Origin: Pseudomonas sp. Leaf58
GTDB taxonomy: Bacteria > Pseudomonadota > Gammaproteobacteria > Pseudomonadales > Pseudomonadaceae
Assembly (NCBI RefSeq): GCF_003627215.1
Contig: NZ_CP032677.1
Coordinates: 310,001 to 374,000 of the forward strand
DNA: 64,000 nt
Reading direction: 5' to 3'
The notes below the pieces were generated by a model. That model searched no databases, had not been told where the DNA came from, and was given only the letters and a program-made list of their open reading frames with translations. Numbering within the stretch: position 1 is the stretch's first letter; every line of letters begins with the position of its first letter. Below are positions 34,078 to 43,564 of the stretch, in pieces. The translations under genes and the position numbers were made by a program.

Positions 34078-34848
34078 ATGGCACTGGCCAAGCGCATCAT
34101 CCCTTGCCTGGACGTGGATAACGGCCGGGTGGTCAAGGGCGTCAAGTTCGAGAACATTCGTGATGCCGGCGACCCGGTAGAAATCGCCCGTCGCTACGAT
34201 GAGCAAGGTGCCGATGAAATCACCTTCCTCGACATCACCGCCAGCGTCGATGGCCGCGACACCACCTTGCATACCGTCGAGCGCATGGCCAGCCAGGTGT
34301 TTATCCCGCTGACCGTGGGCGGTGGTGTGCGCACCGTGCAGGACATTCGCAACCTGCTCAATGCCGGTGCCGACAAGGTCTCGATCAACACGGCTGCGGT
34401 GTTCAACCCGGAGTTTGTCGGCGAGGCTGCTGACCGTTTCGGTTCGCAGTGCATCGTCGTGGCTATCGACGCCAAGAAGGTGTCCGGGCCGGGTGACGCG
34501 CCGCGCTGGGAAATCTTCACCCACGGTGGGCGCAAGCCGACCGGGCTGGATGCCGTTGAATGGGCGAAGAAGATGGAAGGCTTGGGCGCTGGCGAGATCC
34601 TGCTGACCAGCATGGACCAGGACGGCATGAAAAACGGCTTCGACCTGGGCGTGACCCGCGCTATCAGTGATGCGCTGGGTATTCCGGTGATTGCCTCGGG
34701 TGGTGTGGGTAACCTGCAGCACCTGGCTGACGGCATTCTGGAAGGGCATGCCAGTGCGGTGCTGGCGGCCAGTATCTTCCACTTTGGCGAATACACGGTG
34801 CCAGAGGCCAAGGCTTACATGGCTGCACGCGGCATCGTCGTTCGCTGA
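34078..34848 (+). CDS. hisF: Imidazole glycerol phosphate synthase subunit HisF
   Basis: A 256-residue barrel cyclase, converting PRFAR and ammonia into imidazole glycerol phosphate and AICAR. Catalytic Asp residues lie in [12 protein letters not shown] (D11) and [13 protein letters not shown]. It completes the hisB-H-A-F order usual in Pseudomonas. A cluster of hairpins follows. Confidence 0.97.
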   Translation: MALAKRIIPCLDVDNGRVVKGVKFENIRDAGDPVEIARRYDEQGADEITFLDITASVDGRDTTLHTVERMASQVFIPLTVGGGVRTVQDIRNLLNAGADKVSINTAAVFNPEFVGEAADRFGSQCIVVAIDAKKVSGPGDAPRWEIFTHGGRKPTGLDAVEWAKKMEGLGAGEILLTSMDQDGMKNGFDLGVTRAISDALGIPVIASGGVGNLQHLADGILEGHASAVLAASIFHFGEYTVPEAKAYMAARGIVVR

Positions 34849-34858
34849 CTGATTGACT

Positions 34859-34914
34859 GGGGCTGCTTCGCAGCCCTTCGCGGGCGCGCCCGCGAAGGGC
34901 CGCAAAGCGGCCCC
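34859..34914. terminator. Nested hairpins between convergent hisF and cbcV
   Basis: Three stems in series: GGGGCTGC-ttc-GCAGCCC, CTTCGCGGGC-GCGCCCGCGAAG (core of a REP) and GGGCCGC-aaa-GCGGCCCC. They lie between two converging genes and probably stop transcription from both sides. No long T-run follows. Confidence 0.65.
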
Positions 34915-34921
34915 AATTGCT

Positions 34922-36100
34922 TCAACCGTGATTTTTACCCAGCAAGGCGTGGTAAAGCTCGGTATCCCCAAGAATCCCCACCACCTTGTTATTTTCCTGC
35001 AGCACCAGCTTGTTGCCCGTCTGGTAACGAATTTGCAGCGCCTCGCGCATGCCGATATCCACGTGCACCAGCGTCGGCCTGCGCCCCAACGCTTCTACCG
35101 CCTGCCCAGGCGCCCAGTTCTGCATGTCCATGCCGTTCTGCCCCTGGCGAGCACGCTTGATCGAGTTGCCTTCACCCAGGTCCAACCATGAATCAACACC
35201 CGGGTCCAGGCACACCGAGCCATTCACCCGCTTGCAGTTGTCCAGGGTCCGCATCAGGCTGCGGCCGCACAGCACGTTCAACGGGTTGGTGTGGGCAACG
35301 AAGGTCCGCACATACTCGTCGGCCGGGTTCAGCACGATCTCTTCCGGCTTGCTGTATTGGATGATCCGCCCGTCTTTCATGATGGCGATGCGGGTACCCA
35401 GCTTCAGCGCCTCGTCCAGGTCGTGGCTGACGAACACGATGGTCTTGCTCAGCTTGGCTTGCAGGTCCAGCAACTCGTCTTGCAAGCCTTGGCGGATCAA
35501 CGGGTCCAGGGCCGAGAACGGTTCGTCCATCAGCAGGATGTCGGCGTCCATCGCCAGCGCCCGGGCCAGGCCGACGCGCTGCTGCATGCCGCCGGACAGC
35601 TCGTCCGGTTTTTTGTTGCGCCACTGCGTCAGGCCCACCAGTTCAAGCTTATCGTCGACCAGCTTGCGCCGTTCCTTTTCTGGCCGGCCCTGCATTTCCA
35701 GGCCAAAGCTGATGTTCTCGCGCACCGTCAACCAGGGCATCAGGGCAAACTTCTGGAACACCATGGCAATGCGCTTGGTGCGCATCATCTTCAGTTCGGC
35801 CGGGGTGCAGTGGGCAATGTCGATGTGCTTGCCTTCATGCTCGACAAACAGCTTGCCGCGGCTGACCGTGTTGAGGCCGTTAATGCATCGCAGCAAGCTG
35901 GATTTGCCCGAACCGGACAAGCCCATCAGCACGCAGATCTCGCCTTTGTTGATGTCCAGGTTGGCCTTTTCGACACCCACCACCAGCCCGGTCTGCTTGA
36001 GGATCTGCTCGCGAGTCTTGCCTTGGTCGAGCAGTGACAGCGCTTCGCGCGGCTTGTTGGAGAAGATGACGTCGACGTCTTCGAAACGAATGATGCTCAT
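34922..36100 (-). CDS. cbcV: Choline/betaine/carnitine ABC transporter ATPase CbcV
   Basis: A 392-residue ATPase with Walker A GLSGSGKSS (60-68), LSGGMQQRVGLARAL signature and DILLMDEPFSALDP Walker B. The C-terminal 110 residues include a CBS-like regulatory module, as in ProV/OpuA ATPases. In P. aeruginosa CbcV works with CbcW and exchangeable binding proteins (CbcX for choline, CaiX for carnitine, BetX for betaine). It is last in the operon cbcX-cbcW-cbcV, overlapping cbcW by 4 bp. Confidence 0.93.
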   Translation of the reverse strand: MSIIRFEDVDVIFSNKPREALSLLDQGKTREQILKQTGLVVGVEKANLDINKGEICVLMGLSGSGKSSLLRCINGLNTVSRGKLFVEHEGKHIDIAHCTPAELKMMRTKRIAMVFQKFALMPWLTVRENISFGLEMQGRPEKERRKLVDDKLELVGLTQWRNKKPDELSGGMQQRVGLARALAMDADILLMDEPFSALDPLIRQGLQDELLDLQAKLSKTIVFVSHDLDEALKLGTRIAIMKDGRIIQYSKPEEIVLNPADEYVRTFVAHTNPLNVLCGRSLMRTLDNCKRVNGSVCLDPGVDSWLDLGEGNSIKRARQGQNGMDMQNWAPGQAVEALGRRPTLVHVDIGMREALQIRYQTGNKLVLQENNKVVGILGDTELYHALLGKNHG

Positions 36101-36942
36101 GCTTCACCCCTTACCGGCAGTTCCGGTTGCTTGCAGATACGGTCGAGCATGATCGCCAGCAGCACGATCGCCAGGCCCGCTTCGAAGCCCAGGGAAATAT
36201 CGGCGGTGTTCAGTGCGTTGACCACAGGTTTGCCCAGGCCATCAGCGCCGACCAGGGCGGCGATCACCACCATCGACAGCGACAGCATGATGCACTGGGT
36301 AACGCCGGCGGCGATGCTTGGCATCGCGTGCGGCAGTTCGATGCGGGTTAGCAACTGGCGCCGCGAGCAGCCAAAGGCCTTGCCGGCGTCCATCAGCTCC
36401 TGGGGTACATCGCAAATGCCCAGGTAGGTAAGGCGAATAGGCGCGGCGATGGCGAACACCACGGTGGAAATCAGCCCTGGCACCACACCCAGGCCGAACA
36501 GGGTCAGGGTAGGGATCAGGTAAACGAAGGTGGGTACCGTCTGCATCAGGTCGAGGACCGGGCGCATGGCGGTATAGAACATCGGTTTATGCGCGGCGAC
36601 GATGCCCAGCGGCACGCCGATGGCTACGCACACCACCGTGGCGAAGGTTACCTGTGCCAGGGTTTCCATGGTTTCCTGCCAGTAACCCAGGTTGAGGATT
36701 AGCAGGAACGACAGGGCGACGAACGCGGTCAGCGCCCACTTGCGCTGGATCAGGTGCGCCAGGGCGGCGAACAGGGCGATGAGGACGAAGGGGTTGAACC
36801 AGGTCAGGGCACTGGTGACGCCATGAATCATGAACTCCAGGCCTTGCGCGATGGCGTCGAAATATTCAGCGCCGTTCTGGGTCAGCCATTCGACGAACGA
36901 CGCGATGTACTGGCCCAGGGGTATTTTCTGATCGATAAGCAT
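36097..36942 (-). CDS. cbcW: Choline/betaine/carnitine ABC transporter permease CbcW
   Basis: A 281-residue inner-membrane permease with about six helices, and the coupling-loop pattern ELMDAGKAFGCSRRQLLTRIELPHAMPSI. It belongs to the ProW/OpuAB group. It is 83 bp downstream of cbcX and overlaps cbcV. It is the channel used by the nearby CaiX binding protein as well, by analogy with P. aeruginosa. Confidence 0.92.
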   Translation of the reverse strand: MLIDQKIPLGQYIASFVEWLTQNGAEYFDAIAQGLEFMIHGVTSALTWFNPFVLIALFAALAHLIQRKWALTAFVALSFLLILNLGYWQETMETLAQVTFATVVCVAIGVPLGIVAAHKPMFYTAMRPVLDLMQTVPTFVYLIPTLTLFGLGVVPGLISTVVFAIAAPIRLTYLGICDVPQELMDAGKAFGCSRRQLLTRIELPHAMPSIAAGVTQCIMLSLSMVVIAALVGADGLGKPVVNALNTADISLGFEAGLAIVLLAIMLDRICKQPELPVRGEA

Positions 36943-37025
36943 GATAGCGAGCTTCCACCTGCATAGATTGAAATCAACCCGGGGCAGGCACGGCCGGCCC
37001 CGAGGTAGCGCTATTGCGTAGTTCG

Positions 37026-37973
37026 TTATTGCGCGAGCTTGGCCTTGGCCGCCTCAAGGCCGGGTTTGCCATCCACGGTAGTAACGCCGGCCAGCCAGGC
37101 ATCCAACTTGCCAGGGTTGTCCTTGAGCCACTTCTTGGCGGCCGCTTCGGGTTTCATCTTGTCGTCCAGGACATAGCCCATCATGGTGCTTTCATCCTTG
37201 AGCTCGAACGACAAGTTCTTCAACAGCTGGCCAACGTTGCTGCATTCCTGCACATAGCCCTTGCGGGTGTTGGTCAATACGGTCGCCTTGCCAAAGTCGG
37301 GGCCGAAGTACTCGTCCCCGCCAGTCAGGTACTGCATCTTGAAGCGGGTGTTCATCGGGTGCGGTTCCCAGCCCAGGAACACCAGTGCATCGCCGCGCTT
37401 CTGCGCCCGGTCGACCTGCGACAGCATGCCGGCCTCGCTGGACTGGACGATCTTGAAACCGGCGTCCTTCAGGCCGAAGGCGTTCTTGTCGATCATCGCC
37501 TGGATGGTGCGGTTGCCATCGTTGCCCGGCTCGATGCCGTAAATCTTGCTGTCGAGCTCTTTCTTGAACTTGGGAATGTCGCTGAAATCCTTCAGGCCCT
37601 TGTCATACAGCGCCTGGGGAACGGCCAGGGTGTACTTGGCGTTTTCCAGGTTGGCGCGCACGGTTTCCACAGTGCCGGCGTCGCGGTACTGCTTGATGTC
37701 GTTCTCCATGGTCGGCATCCAGTTGCCGAGAAACACGTCCAGGTCCTTGCCGGTGGCCAGCGACTTGTAGGTCACCGGTACCGAGATCATGGTGGTGTGG
37801 GTTTTGTAACCCAGTGCTTCGAGCACAACGCTGGTGGTCGCGGTGGTGACCGTGATGTCGGTCCAGCCGACATCCGAGAACCTTACCGTCTGACACTGCT
37901 CGGGCTCGGCGGCCTGGGCCAGCAAGGGCGTGGACAGCAACGCAGCCAGCAACAGCGAGGGTGAACCTTTCAT
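37026..37973 (-). CDS. cbcX: Periplasmic choline-type binding protein CbcX
   Basis: A 315-residue substrate-binding protein with a signal peptide (MKGSPSLLLAALLSTPLLAQA, cleavage near AEPEQ). It has the type II quaternary-amine pattern: VRFSDVGWTDITVTTATTSVV, LGNWMPTMENDI, and WEPHPMNTRF with Trp/Tyr residues that would box the trimethylammonium group. The start at 37973 follows AGGAG. It heads the cbcXWV operon. It is similar along its length to CaiX at 44.6 kb in this window, evidently a paralogue. Confidence 0.92.
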   Translation of the reverse strand: MKGSPSLLLAALLSTPLLAQAAEPEQCQTVRFSDVGWTDITVTTATTSVVLEALGYKTHTTMISVPVTYKSLATGKDLDVFLGNWMPTMENDIKQYRDAGTVETVRANLENAKYTLAVPQALYDKGLKDFSDIPKFKKELDSKIYGIEPGNDGNRTIQAMIDKNAFGLKDAGFKIVQSSEAGMLSQVDRAQKRGDALVFLGWEPHPMNTRFKMQYLTGGDEYFGPDFGKATVLTNTRKGYVQECSNVGQLLKNLSFELKDESTMMGYVLDDKMKPEAAAKKWLKDNPGKLDAWLAGVTTVDGKPGLEAAKAKLAQ

Positions 37974-38416
37974 GGATGGACTCCTGAGGATTTTGTCTTC
38001 GGGTTCGCGTGGGTCGCCGGGCGTTCTAACGGTCCGGTCGACCAGGCCTGCAGAGGGCAGGATGCGTGGCCGTGCTTTACGAGTCGCTTTCGATAATCCT
38101 CCAGCGCCGGGCAATCGCCTACTGGTGGAGTCGTAACCAGTACGGAACGGGTCGTATCCAGTATGGGCGATGTCGCTTATGGATTTTTCCACCCCCTCCA
38201 CCGCATTTTTGCGTCACCAGGCCCCTCGAAAACGGCGTTTAGCGGGCTAAAAACAGGGCGGCGCTGCTGGACAAAAGTACGTCGGTTGCAGACGGCGGGG
38301 GGCTACGCAAAAGCCTGATGATGCGTGCATTCACGGCGGCTCGCAGCTTCAGCCTAGCAGTTGCCCCGCCCTGCGCATGGCGCGCAGAGACAAGCCCAGC
38401 AAGAGGTGATTCGACA
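37974..38416. promoter_or_regulatory. Divergent promoter region cbcX/sdaB with three phased repeats
   Basis: 443 bp. GTCGTAACCAGTACGG (38130-38145), GTCGTATCCAGTATGG (38151-38166) and GTCGCTTATGG (38172-38182) start exactly 21 bp apart on the plus strand, the face-of-helix spacing expected for AraC-family monomers. GbdR, encoded 2 kb away, is the obvious candidate; P. aeruginosa GbdR activates cbcXWV and genes of betaine catabolism. Confidence 0.55.
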
Positions 38417-39793
38417 ATGGCCATCAGCGTGTTCGACCTGTTCAAGATCGGTGTCGGGCCCTCCAGCTCCCACACCGTCGGCCCCATGCGTGCTGGCGCC
38501 CTGTTCGTTCAGGGCCTGCGCGAGCGCGGCGAGTTGGAACGTGTGAAGCGGATCGAAGTGCGCCTATATGGCTCGCTGTCGGCCACCGGTATCGGCCACG
38601 GCACCGACAACGCCACCATCATGGGCCTGATGGGCGAGTGGCCGGACGCCATCGACCCCACCCAGATCGTGCCGCGTATCGCTGACCTGCGTGAAACCAA
38701 CACCCTGCAGTTGGACAGCCGCCTGCCCATCGAATTCGTCTGGGCCCGCGACATGCTGCTGCTGGACGAAAACCTGCCCTACCACCCCAACGCCATGACC
38801 TTGATCGCCGAAGGCGAGCAGGGCGAGCTGCACCGCGACACCTACTACTCGGTGGGCGGCGGCTTTGTGGTCGATGCCGCACAGGCTGCCAGCGGCGTTT
38901 TGGATGCTGATCAAACGGTGCTGCCGTACGACTTCAACAGCGCCGCCGAACTGCTGCGCCTGTGCAAGCAAAACGACCTCAGCGTGTCGCAATTGATGAT
39001 GGCCAACGAGAAGGTCTGGCGCAGCGAGGAAGAGATCCGCGCCGGCCTGCACAAGCTCTGGGAAGCCATGCAGGAATGCGTCAACAACGGCCTTAAGTAC
39101 GAAGGCACGCTGCCCGGCGGGCTGAACGTGCGCCGTCGCGCCGCCAAGCTGCACCGCAGCCTGCAAGAAGTCGGCAAGCCCAACGTGATTGGCTCGACCA
39201 TGAGCGCCATGGAGTGGGTCAACCTGTTTGCCCTGGCGGTCAACGAAGAGAACGCCGCTGGCGGGCGCATGGTTACCGCGCCGACCAATGGCGCGGCCGG
39301 CATCATCCCGGCGGTGTTGCACTACTACATGCGTTTCAGCGATGCGGTTAACGAATCCAACGTGGTTGACTATTTCCTCGCCGCTGCAGCGGTGGGCATC
39401 CTGTGCAAGAAAAACGCATCGATCTCAGGTGCCGAAGTGGGTTGCCAGGGTGAGGTCGGTTCGGCGTGCGCCATGGCTGCTGCCGGCCTTGCCGAAGTGC
39501 TTGGTGCCACTCCGCCACAGGTGGAGAACGCTGCCGAGATCGCCCTGGAACACAACCTCGGCCTGACCTGCGACCCGGTCGGTGGCTTGGTGCAGGTGCC
39601 GTGCATCGAGCGCAACGCAATTGCCGCAGTCAAAGCCATCAACGCGGTGCAGATGGCCTTGCGCGGTGACGGCGAGCACTTCATTTCCCTCGACCAGGTA
39701 ATCCGCACCATGCGTGACACCGGCGCCGACATGCACGACAAATACAAAGAGACTTCGCGCGGTGGCCTGGCGGTCAGCGCTATCGAGTGCTGA
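38417..39793 (+). CDS. sdaB: L-serine ammonia-lyase (iron-sulphur type)
   Basis: A 458-residue enzyme converting L-serine to pyruvate and ammonia. It has the SdaA/SdaB pattern: N-terminal [40 protein letters not shown] and [20 protein letters not shown]. The Cys residues in the last two blocks bind a labile 4Fe-4S cluster. The start is at 38417 ([12 protein letters not shown]). It sits in the betaine cluster because demethylation of betaine gives glycine, which is turned to serine, then to pyruvate here. It is divergent from cbcX. Confidence 0.94.
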   Translation: MAISVFDLFKIGVGPSSSHTVGPMRAGALFVQGLRERGELERVKRIEVRLYGSLSATGIGHGTDNATIMGLMGEWPDAIDPTQIVPRIADLRETNTLQLDSRLPIEFVWARDMLLLDENLPYHPNAMTLIAEGEQGELHRDTYYSVGGGFVVDAAQAASGVLDADQTVLPYDFNSAAELLRLCKQNDLSVSQLMMANEKVWRSEEEIRAGLHKLWEAMQECVNNGLKYEGTLPGGLNVRRRAAKLHRSLQEVGKPNVIGSTMSAMEWVNLFALAVNEENAAGGRMVTAPTNGAAGIIPAVLHYYMRFSDAVNESNVVDYFLAAAAVGILCKKNASISGAEVGCQGEVGSACAMAAAGLAEVLGATPPQVENAAEIALEHNLGLTCDPVGGLVQVPCIERNAIAAVKAINAVQMALRGDGEHFISLDQVIRTMRDTGADMHDKYKETSRGGLAVSAIEC

Positions 39794-39807
39794 TCGTCTC
39801 TTGACCT

Positions 39808-39875
39808 CACCGGCCTCTTCGCGGGTAAACCCGCTCCTGCATGTAGGAGCGGGTTTACCCGCGAAGAGGCCGGTG
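39808..39875. repeat. Perfect 31-bp REP inverted pair
   Basis: The arm 39808-39838 (CACCGGCCTCTTCGCGGGTA... to ...CTCCT) is matched exactly by 39845-39875 with a 6-nt loop. Fresh, undecayed copy of the P. putida REP. Confidence 0.9.
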
Positions 39876-40269
39876 AATTTAAATACGGTGCAAAACCACT
39901 ACCAGTGCTCCCTTATGGTGCAGTGCGGCGCATACCGATCGTCGGGTGTCGTTATCAATGCGGGCATTGTCGGTGACACTCAAGAGTGTCGTTTCTGGGC
40001 AACTTACACTGCGCGTGTCACCAAATTGCTCAGCGGTTACATGCACGGCGCCTAGCACGCGCGTTTGCGAAATCTGGCCGACTCGATCAAAGCACCTGAT
40101 TTGCCGAATAAAGGCGTCGTTTTCAGGTTTTTTCGGATAGCCGTTCAATTTCCGGCACGGCGTTTGCGTTGAGTTTGGCAGTAAGCCCCTGCGAACGACA
40201 CGGGGGTCAATAACAAGAAATCAGTGCCCGCCTGAGGCATACCCTGCATTTGTGTGAGGAGAAACCGCG
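39876..40269. promoter_or_regulatory. gbdR upstream region
   Basis: 394 bp with no gene. GTCGT (39948-39952) and GTCGG (39969-39973) are 21 bp apart, with GTCGT again at 39988-39992, echoing the half-sites at other promoters in the cluster. They lie about 280-320 bp before the gbdR start, so direct control is uncertain. Confidence 0.35.
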
Positions 40270-41376
40270 ATGACGTCCTACACCTCCGGGAACCCAACCC
40301 AGAACCGCACAGCTCCCCAGTCCATCGGGTTTCTTCTCCTGGACAATTTCACCCTGATTTCCCTGGCATCAGCCGTCGAGCCGCTGCGCATGGCCAACCA
40401 GCTGTCCGGCCGCGAGCTGTACCGCTGGCACACGTTGACCGTCGATGGTGGCCAGGTGTGGGCCAGTGATGGCTTGCAGATCACCCCCGATGCAGCCATG
40501 CACAGCGCCCCGCCCATCGACACGGTGATTGTGTGCGGAGGCGTCGGTATCCAGCGTACCGTTACCCGTGAGCATGTCACCTGGCTGCAGGCCCAGGCGC
40601 GCCAGTCGCGCCGTCTGGGGGCCGTGTGCACCGGCAGCTGGGCGCTGGCTTGTGCCGGCCTGCTCGACGGCTTCGACTGCAGCGTGCACTGGGAGTGCCT
40701 GGCAGCCATGCAGGAAGCCTACCCGCGGGTCAACATGAGTACTCGCCTATTCACCCTCGACCGCAACCGCTTCACCAGCTCCGGCGGCACTGCGCCGCTG
40801 GACATGATGCTGCACCTGATTAGCCGCGACCACGGCCGTGAGCTGTCGGCGGCGATCTCCGAAATGTTCGTCTACGAGCGTATCCGCAACGAGCAGGACC
40901 ACCAGCGCGTGCCGCTCAAGCACATGCTCGGCACCAACCAGCCGAAGCTGCAGGAAATCGTCGCGCTGATGGAGGCCAACCTCGAAGAGCCGATCGACCT
41001 GGATGAACTGGCGGTTTACGTGGCGGTGTCGCGTCGGCAGCTCGAGCGCCTGTTCCAGAAGTACCTGCACTGTTCGCCGTCGCGGTACTACCTGAAGCTG
41101 CGCCTGATTCGTGCGCGGCAGCTGCTGAAGCAGACGCCGATGTCGATCATCGAAGTGGCGTCGGTGTGCGGCTTCGTGTCCACCCCGCACTTCTCCAAGT
41201 GCTACCGCGAGTACTTCGGCATTCCGCCGCGTGATGAGCGCGTGGGTTCCAATACCGCGCAGCAGGTGGCGATGATGCCTATCCCGCAGGCCCTGACCCT
41301 ATCGCCGCACAGCGGCCCGATGGCGGCCCTTAGCCAGGCGCGCAACGAGTCGACCTTTGCCAGCGTAAGGCTCTGA
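40270..41376 (+). CDS. gbdR: AraC-family regulator GbdR
   Basis: A 368-residue activator: N-terminal DJ-1/PfpI-like (GATase1-like) sensor domain (about 18-190, with CGGVGIQRT and AVCTGSWALACAG), then a C-terminal AraC DNA-binding domain (about 230-335) with both helix-turn-helix units (LDELAVYVAVSRRQLERLFQ and IIEVASVCGFVSTPHFSKCYR). P. aeruginosa GbdR responds to glycine betaine and dimethylglycine and switches on uptake and demethylation genes. It is flanked by the genes it would control. A Met/Ser/Ala-rich tail of about 40 residues follows the HTH domain. Confidence 0.93.
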   Translation: MTSYTSGNPTQNRTAPQSIGFLLLDNFTLISLASAVEPLRMANQLSGRELYRWHTLTVDGGQVWASDGLQITPDAAMHSAPPIDTVIVCGGVGIQRTVTREHVTWLQAQARQSRRLGAVCTGSWALACAGLLDGFDCSVHWECLAAMQEAYPRVNMSTRLFTLDRNRFTSSGGTAPLDMMLHLISRDHGRELSAAISEMFVYERIRNEQDHQRVPLKHMLGTNQPKLQEIVALMEANLEEPIDLDELAVYVAVSRRQLERLFQKYLHCSPSRYYLKLRLIRARQLLKQTPMSIIEVASVCGFVSTPHFSKCYREYFGIPPRDERVGSNTAQQVAMMPIPQALTLSPHSGPMAALSQARNESTFASVRL

Positions 41377-41383
41377 AACGCAG

Positions 41384-41418
41384 CTGGCCTCTTCGCGGGC
41401 TTGCCGCGAAGAGGCCAG
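41384..41418. terminator. Hairpin after gbdR
   Basis: CTGGCCTCTTCGCGG-gcttg-CCGCGAAGAGGCCAG, a compact REP-derived stem of 15 perfect pairs between the convergent gbdR and the small gene at 41434. Confidence 0.7.
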
Positions 41419-41433
41419 TGCAGGAGAAATCAG

Positions 41434-41691
41434 TCAGGCGCGCTTATTGAATTGCGCCAACGCCGGCAACAGCTGTTTGTCGATGGCCTGGCGCACCGCC
41501 GGCAAAATTGTCGCGCTACCGGTATACATCTGTTCCACCATCCCCTTCAGGGCCCGCGCATTAGGCTCGTTCAGCCCTCGTACCACCGCCTCGCAGGCCT
41601 GCTCGGCACTGGCCCCGGCCGGAATGTCGAACCCGCGCGCGCGCAGGTGGCCTGCCAGATCGTCCTGGTCAATCAAATCCGCATGCATCAT
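41434..41691 (-). CDS. Small conserved hypothetical protein next to gbdR
   Basis: An 85-residue protein MMHADLIDQDDLAGHLRARG... It ends VEQMYTGSATILPAVRQAIDKQLLPALAQFNKRA. Predicted all-helical and soluble. A gene of this size lies at the same place beside gbdR in P. aeruginosa as I recall it; no function is known. The upstream region contains GTCGC/GTCGT half-sites 21 bp apart reading toward it, so it may belong to the GbdR regulon. The start could be the second ATG at 41688. Confidence 0.75.
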   Translation of the reverse strand: MMHADLIDQDDLAGHLRARGFDIPAGASAEQACEAVVRGLNEPNARALKGMVEQMYTGSATILPAVRQAIDKQLLPALAQFNKRA

Positions 41692-42002
41692 GGCTGTTGT
41701 CCCTTTTATTGCGAAGAGAGTGCTGCTGTGATTTACGACCGATTCTGTGACGACGGCGACATGCCCGCAACCACTGAATGGCCTCATGGCTGCTTTGGCT
41801 AAGAACAGGTCGTTTCCGGCTAAATCCACCTGCTGGGAAGTGCGCACACTCAAGCCATCTACCGCAACGGAGGGTTTGGTCACCCTCGTTCGTGCACAGT
41901 GGATGTTGCTCGCTCTTGGCCCCGGATGCTCACGGCTTTCCGGGGTTATTTTTTGCCTGCAAAATCGCCGCACCCCACCTGTAGGTGCGGCCATGGTCGC
42001 TT
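41692..42002. promoter_or_regulatory. Upstream region of the 85-residue gene, with phased half-sites
   Basis: 311 bp. On the minus strand GTCGC (41756-41760) and GTCGT (41735-41739) start 21 bp apart, about 45-70 bp before the start codon. No other feature; the cdhB stop lies at the far end. Confidence 0.4.
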
Positions 42003-42479
42003 TCAGGGTTTGCTATTCAAGCCCATTACCCGGGCCACGAAATCGGCCAGTGGCAGGTCCTGTTGTTCATCCACCAACCCCTGCAGCAGCTCGATACTGC
42101 GTTCACTGAACAGCGCCGACCTCGGCCCCGCCAGGTCCACGTGCAGCAGCATTTGCTCGCTGGCCGCCAGCACCTCGTCGAACCCGGCCCGGTGCAAGCT
42201 GTGGTAGACGTGCAGGCGCTTGCGATCGAAGCCGAGGATCTGCGTTTGCACCCATACCTCAGTGCCCAGCTTCACTTCGTGCAGGTAGTTGATGTGTGCT
42301 TCCAGGGTGAACAGCGAGTTACCGCTCTGCTCACGGTCGTCCGCATCCAGGCCGATGCGCGCCATCAGCGCGTCGGTGGCGTAGCTGAAGATCAGCAAGT
42401 AAAAGGCATCGCGCAGGTGCCCGTTGTAGTCGACCCAGTCCTGCTGGACCGGGGTGCGGTAAGTGATCAGTGCGGGCAT
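42003..42479 (-). CDS. cdhB: Betainyl-CoA thioesterase, hotdog fold
   Basis: A 158-residue 4-hydroxybenzoyl-CoA-thioesterase-like protein. The VDYNGHLRDAFYLLIF block holds the catalytic Asp, and LEAHINYLHEVKLGTEVWV is the central hotdog strand. In the carnitine pathway described for Pseudomonas it releases glycine betaine from betainyl-CoA. It follows the carnitine dehydrogenase by 10 bp, on the same strand. The start at 42479 was preferred to the one at 42500 (MAIEEHT, overlapping cdhA). Confidence 0.88.
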   Translation of the reverse strand: MPALITYRTPVQQDWVDYNGHLRDAFYLLIFSYATDALMARIGLDADDREQSGNSLFTLEAHINYLHEVKLGTEVWVQTQILGFDRKRLHVYHSLHRAGFDEVLAASEQMLLHVDLAGPRSALFSERSIELLQGLVDEQQDLPLADFVARVMGLNSKP

Positions 42480-42489
42480 CGTGTGTTCC

Positions 42490-43455
42490 TCAATCGCCAA
42501 AGGCCATGCCGTGCTGTGCTTTGCTGGTTTTTACCGCTTCCAGTACCGCCAACAGGGTGTCATCACGATAGCGCTCCAGCGCGGCGATGCTGCGTTCGCC
42601 CAGTTGTTGCGAGGTGCCATCGACCACGTCGTCGATCAGCTTGTCGGTCAACTGCGGTGCTGGCAGGTAGGTCCAGGGCAACTGCAGCGCGGGGCCGAAC
42701 TGGGCCATGAAGTGGCGCATGCCAGCGTCGCCCCCGGCCAGGGTATAGGTGAGGAAGGTGCCCATGAACGACCAGCGCAAACCGGCGCCAAAGCGGATGG
42801 CATCGTCGATTTCACCAGTACTGGCCACGCCGTCGTTGACCAGGTGCAGGGCCTCGCGCCACAGCGCTTCAAGCAGGCGGTCGGCGATAAACCCCGGTAC
42901 CTCCTTGCGCACGTGCAGCGGGCGCATGCCCAGCGCGGTGTAGATGGCTTTGGCGGCTTCGATGGCCTCGGGTGCGGTGCGTTTGCCGCCGACGATCTCG
43001 ACCAGCGGCAGCAGGTACACCGGGTTGAACGGGTGGCCGACCACACAGCGTTCGGGGTGGGTGGCCGACTCGTAGAACTCACTGGGCAGGAGGCCCGAGG
43101 TGCTGCTACCGATGATAGCGTTGGGCTTGGCAGCGACGCTGATTTTCGCATGCAGGTCAAGCTTCAGGTCCAGCCGTTCTGGTGCGCTTTCCTGGATGAA
43201 ATCGGCGTCGCGTACGCATTCCTCAACGGTTGCCACGAACCTCAGGCGGTCTTGTGCCGCACCTGGGGCCAAGCCTTGTTTTTGCAGCGCCGGCCATGCG
43301 TTGGCGATACGCTGGCGCAGCGCCTGTTCGGCGCCGGGTGCCGGGTCCCAGGCGACCACGTCCAGGCCGTGGGCCAGCGCGCGCGCTACCCAGCCGCTGC
43401 CAATTACGCCACTACCCAGGGCGGCGAAGGTCTTGATCTCGGTGATGAAAGGCAT
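42490..43455 (-). CDS. cdhA: L-carnitine dehydrogenase
   Basis: A 321-residue NAD-dependent dehydrogenase of the 3-hydroxyacyl-CoA dehydrogenase fold, oxidising L-carnitine to 3-dehydrocarnitine. The Rossmann motif GSGVIGSGW lies at 14-22; [17 protein letters not shown] carries the catalytic His, and [18 protein letters not shown] is near the dimer interface. Neighbours are the BKACE and thioesterase that complete the route to betaine, which supports carnitine over an acyl-CoA substrate. Confidence 0.92.
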   Translation of the reverse strand: MPFITEIKTFAALGSGVIGSGWVARALAHGLDVVAWDPAPGAEQALRQRIANAWPALQKQGLAPGAAQDRLRFVATVEECVRDADFIQESAPERLDLKLDLHAKISVAAKPNAIIGSSTSGLLPSEFYESATHPERCVVGHPFNPVYLLPLVEIVGGKRTAPEAIEAAKAIYTALGMRPLHVRKEVPGFIADRLLEALWREALHLVNDGVASTGEIDDAIRFGAGLRWSFMGTFLTYTLAGGDAGMRHFMAQFGPALQLPWTYLPAPQLTDKLIDDVVDGTSQQLGERSIAALERYRDDTLLAVLEAVKTSKAQHGMAFGD

Positions 43456-43504
43456 ATCGAGTCCTCAGGCTAAGTTGAATTCTTCGGGTGAGCGCCAATC
43501 CCTG

Positions 43505-43528
43505 TGGGAGCGGGCATGCCCGCTCCCA
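43505..43528. repeat. Single REP core between cdhC and cdhA
   Basis: TGGGAGCGGGCATGCCCGCTCCCA, fully self-complementary, in the gap between cdhC and cdhA. Confidence 0.75.
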
Positions 43529-43564
43529 CCAGGTTCTCTGCTGCAGCCGAGATTGTTGAAAGGA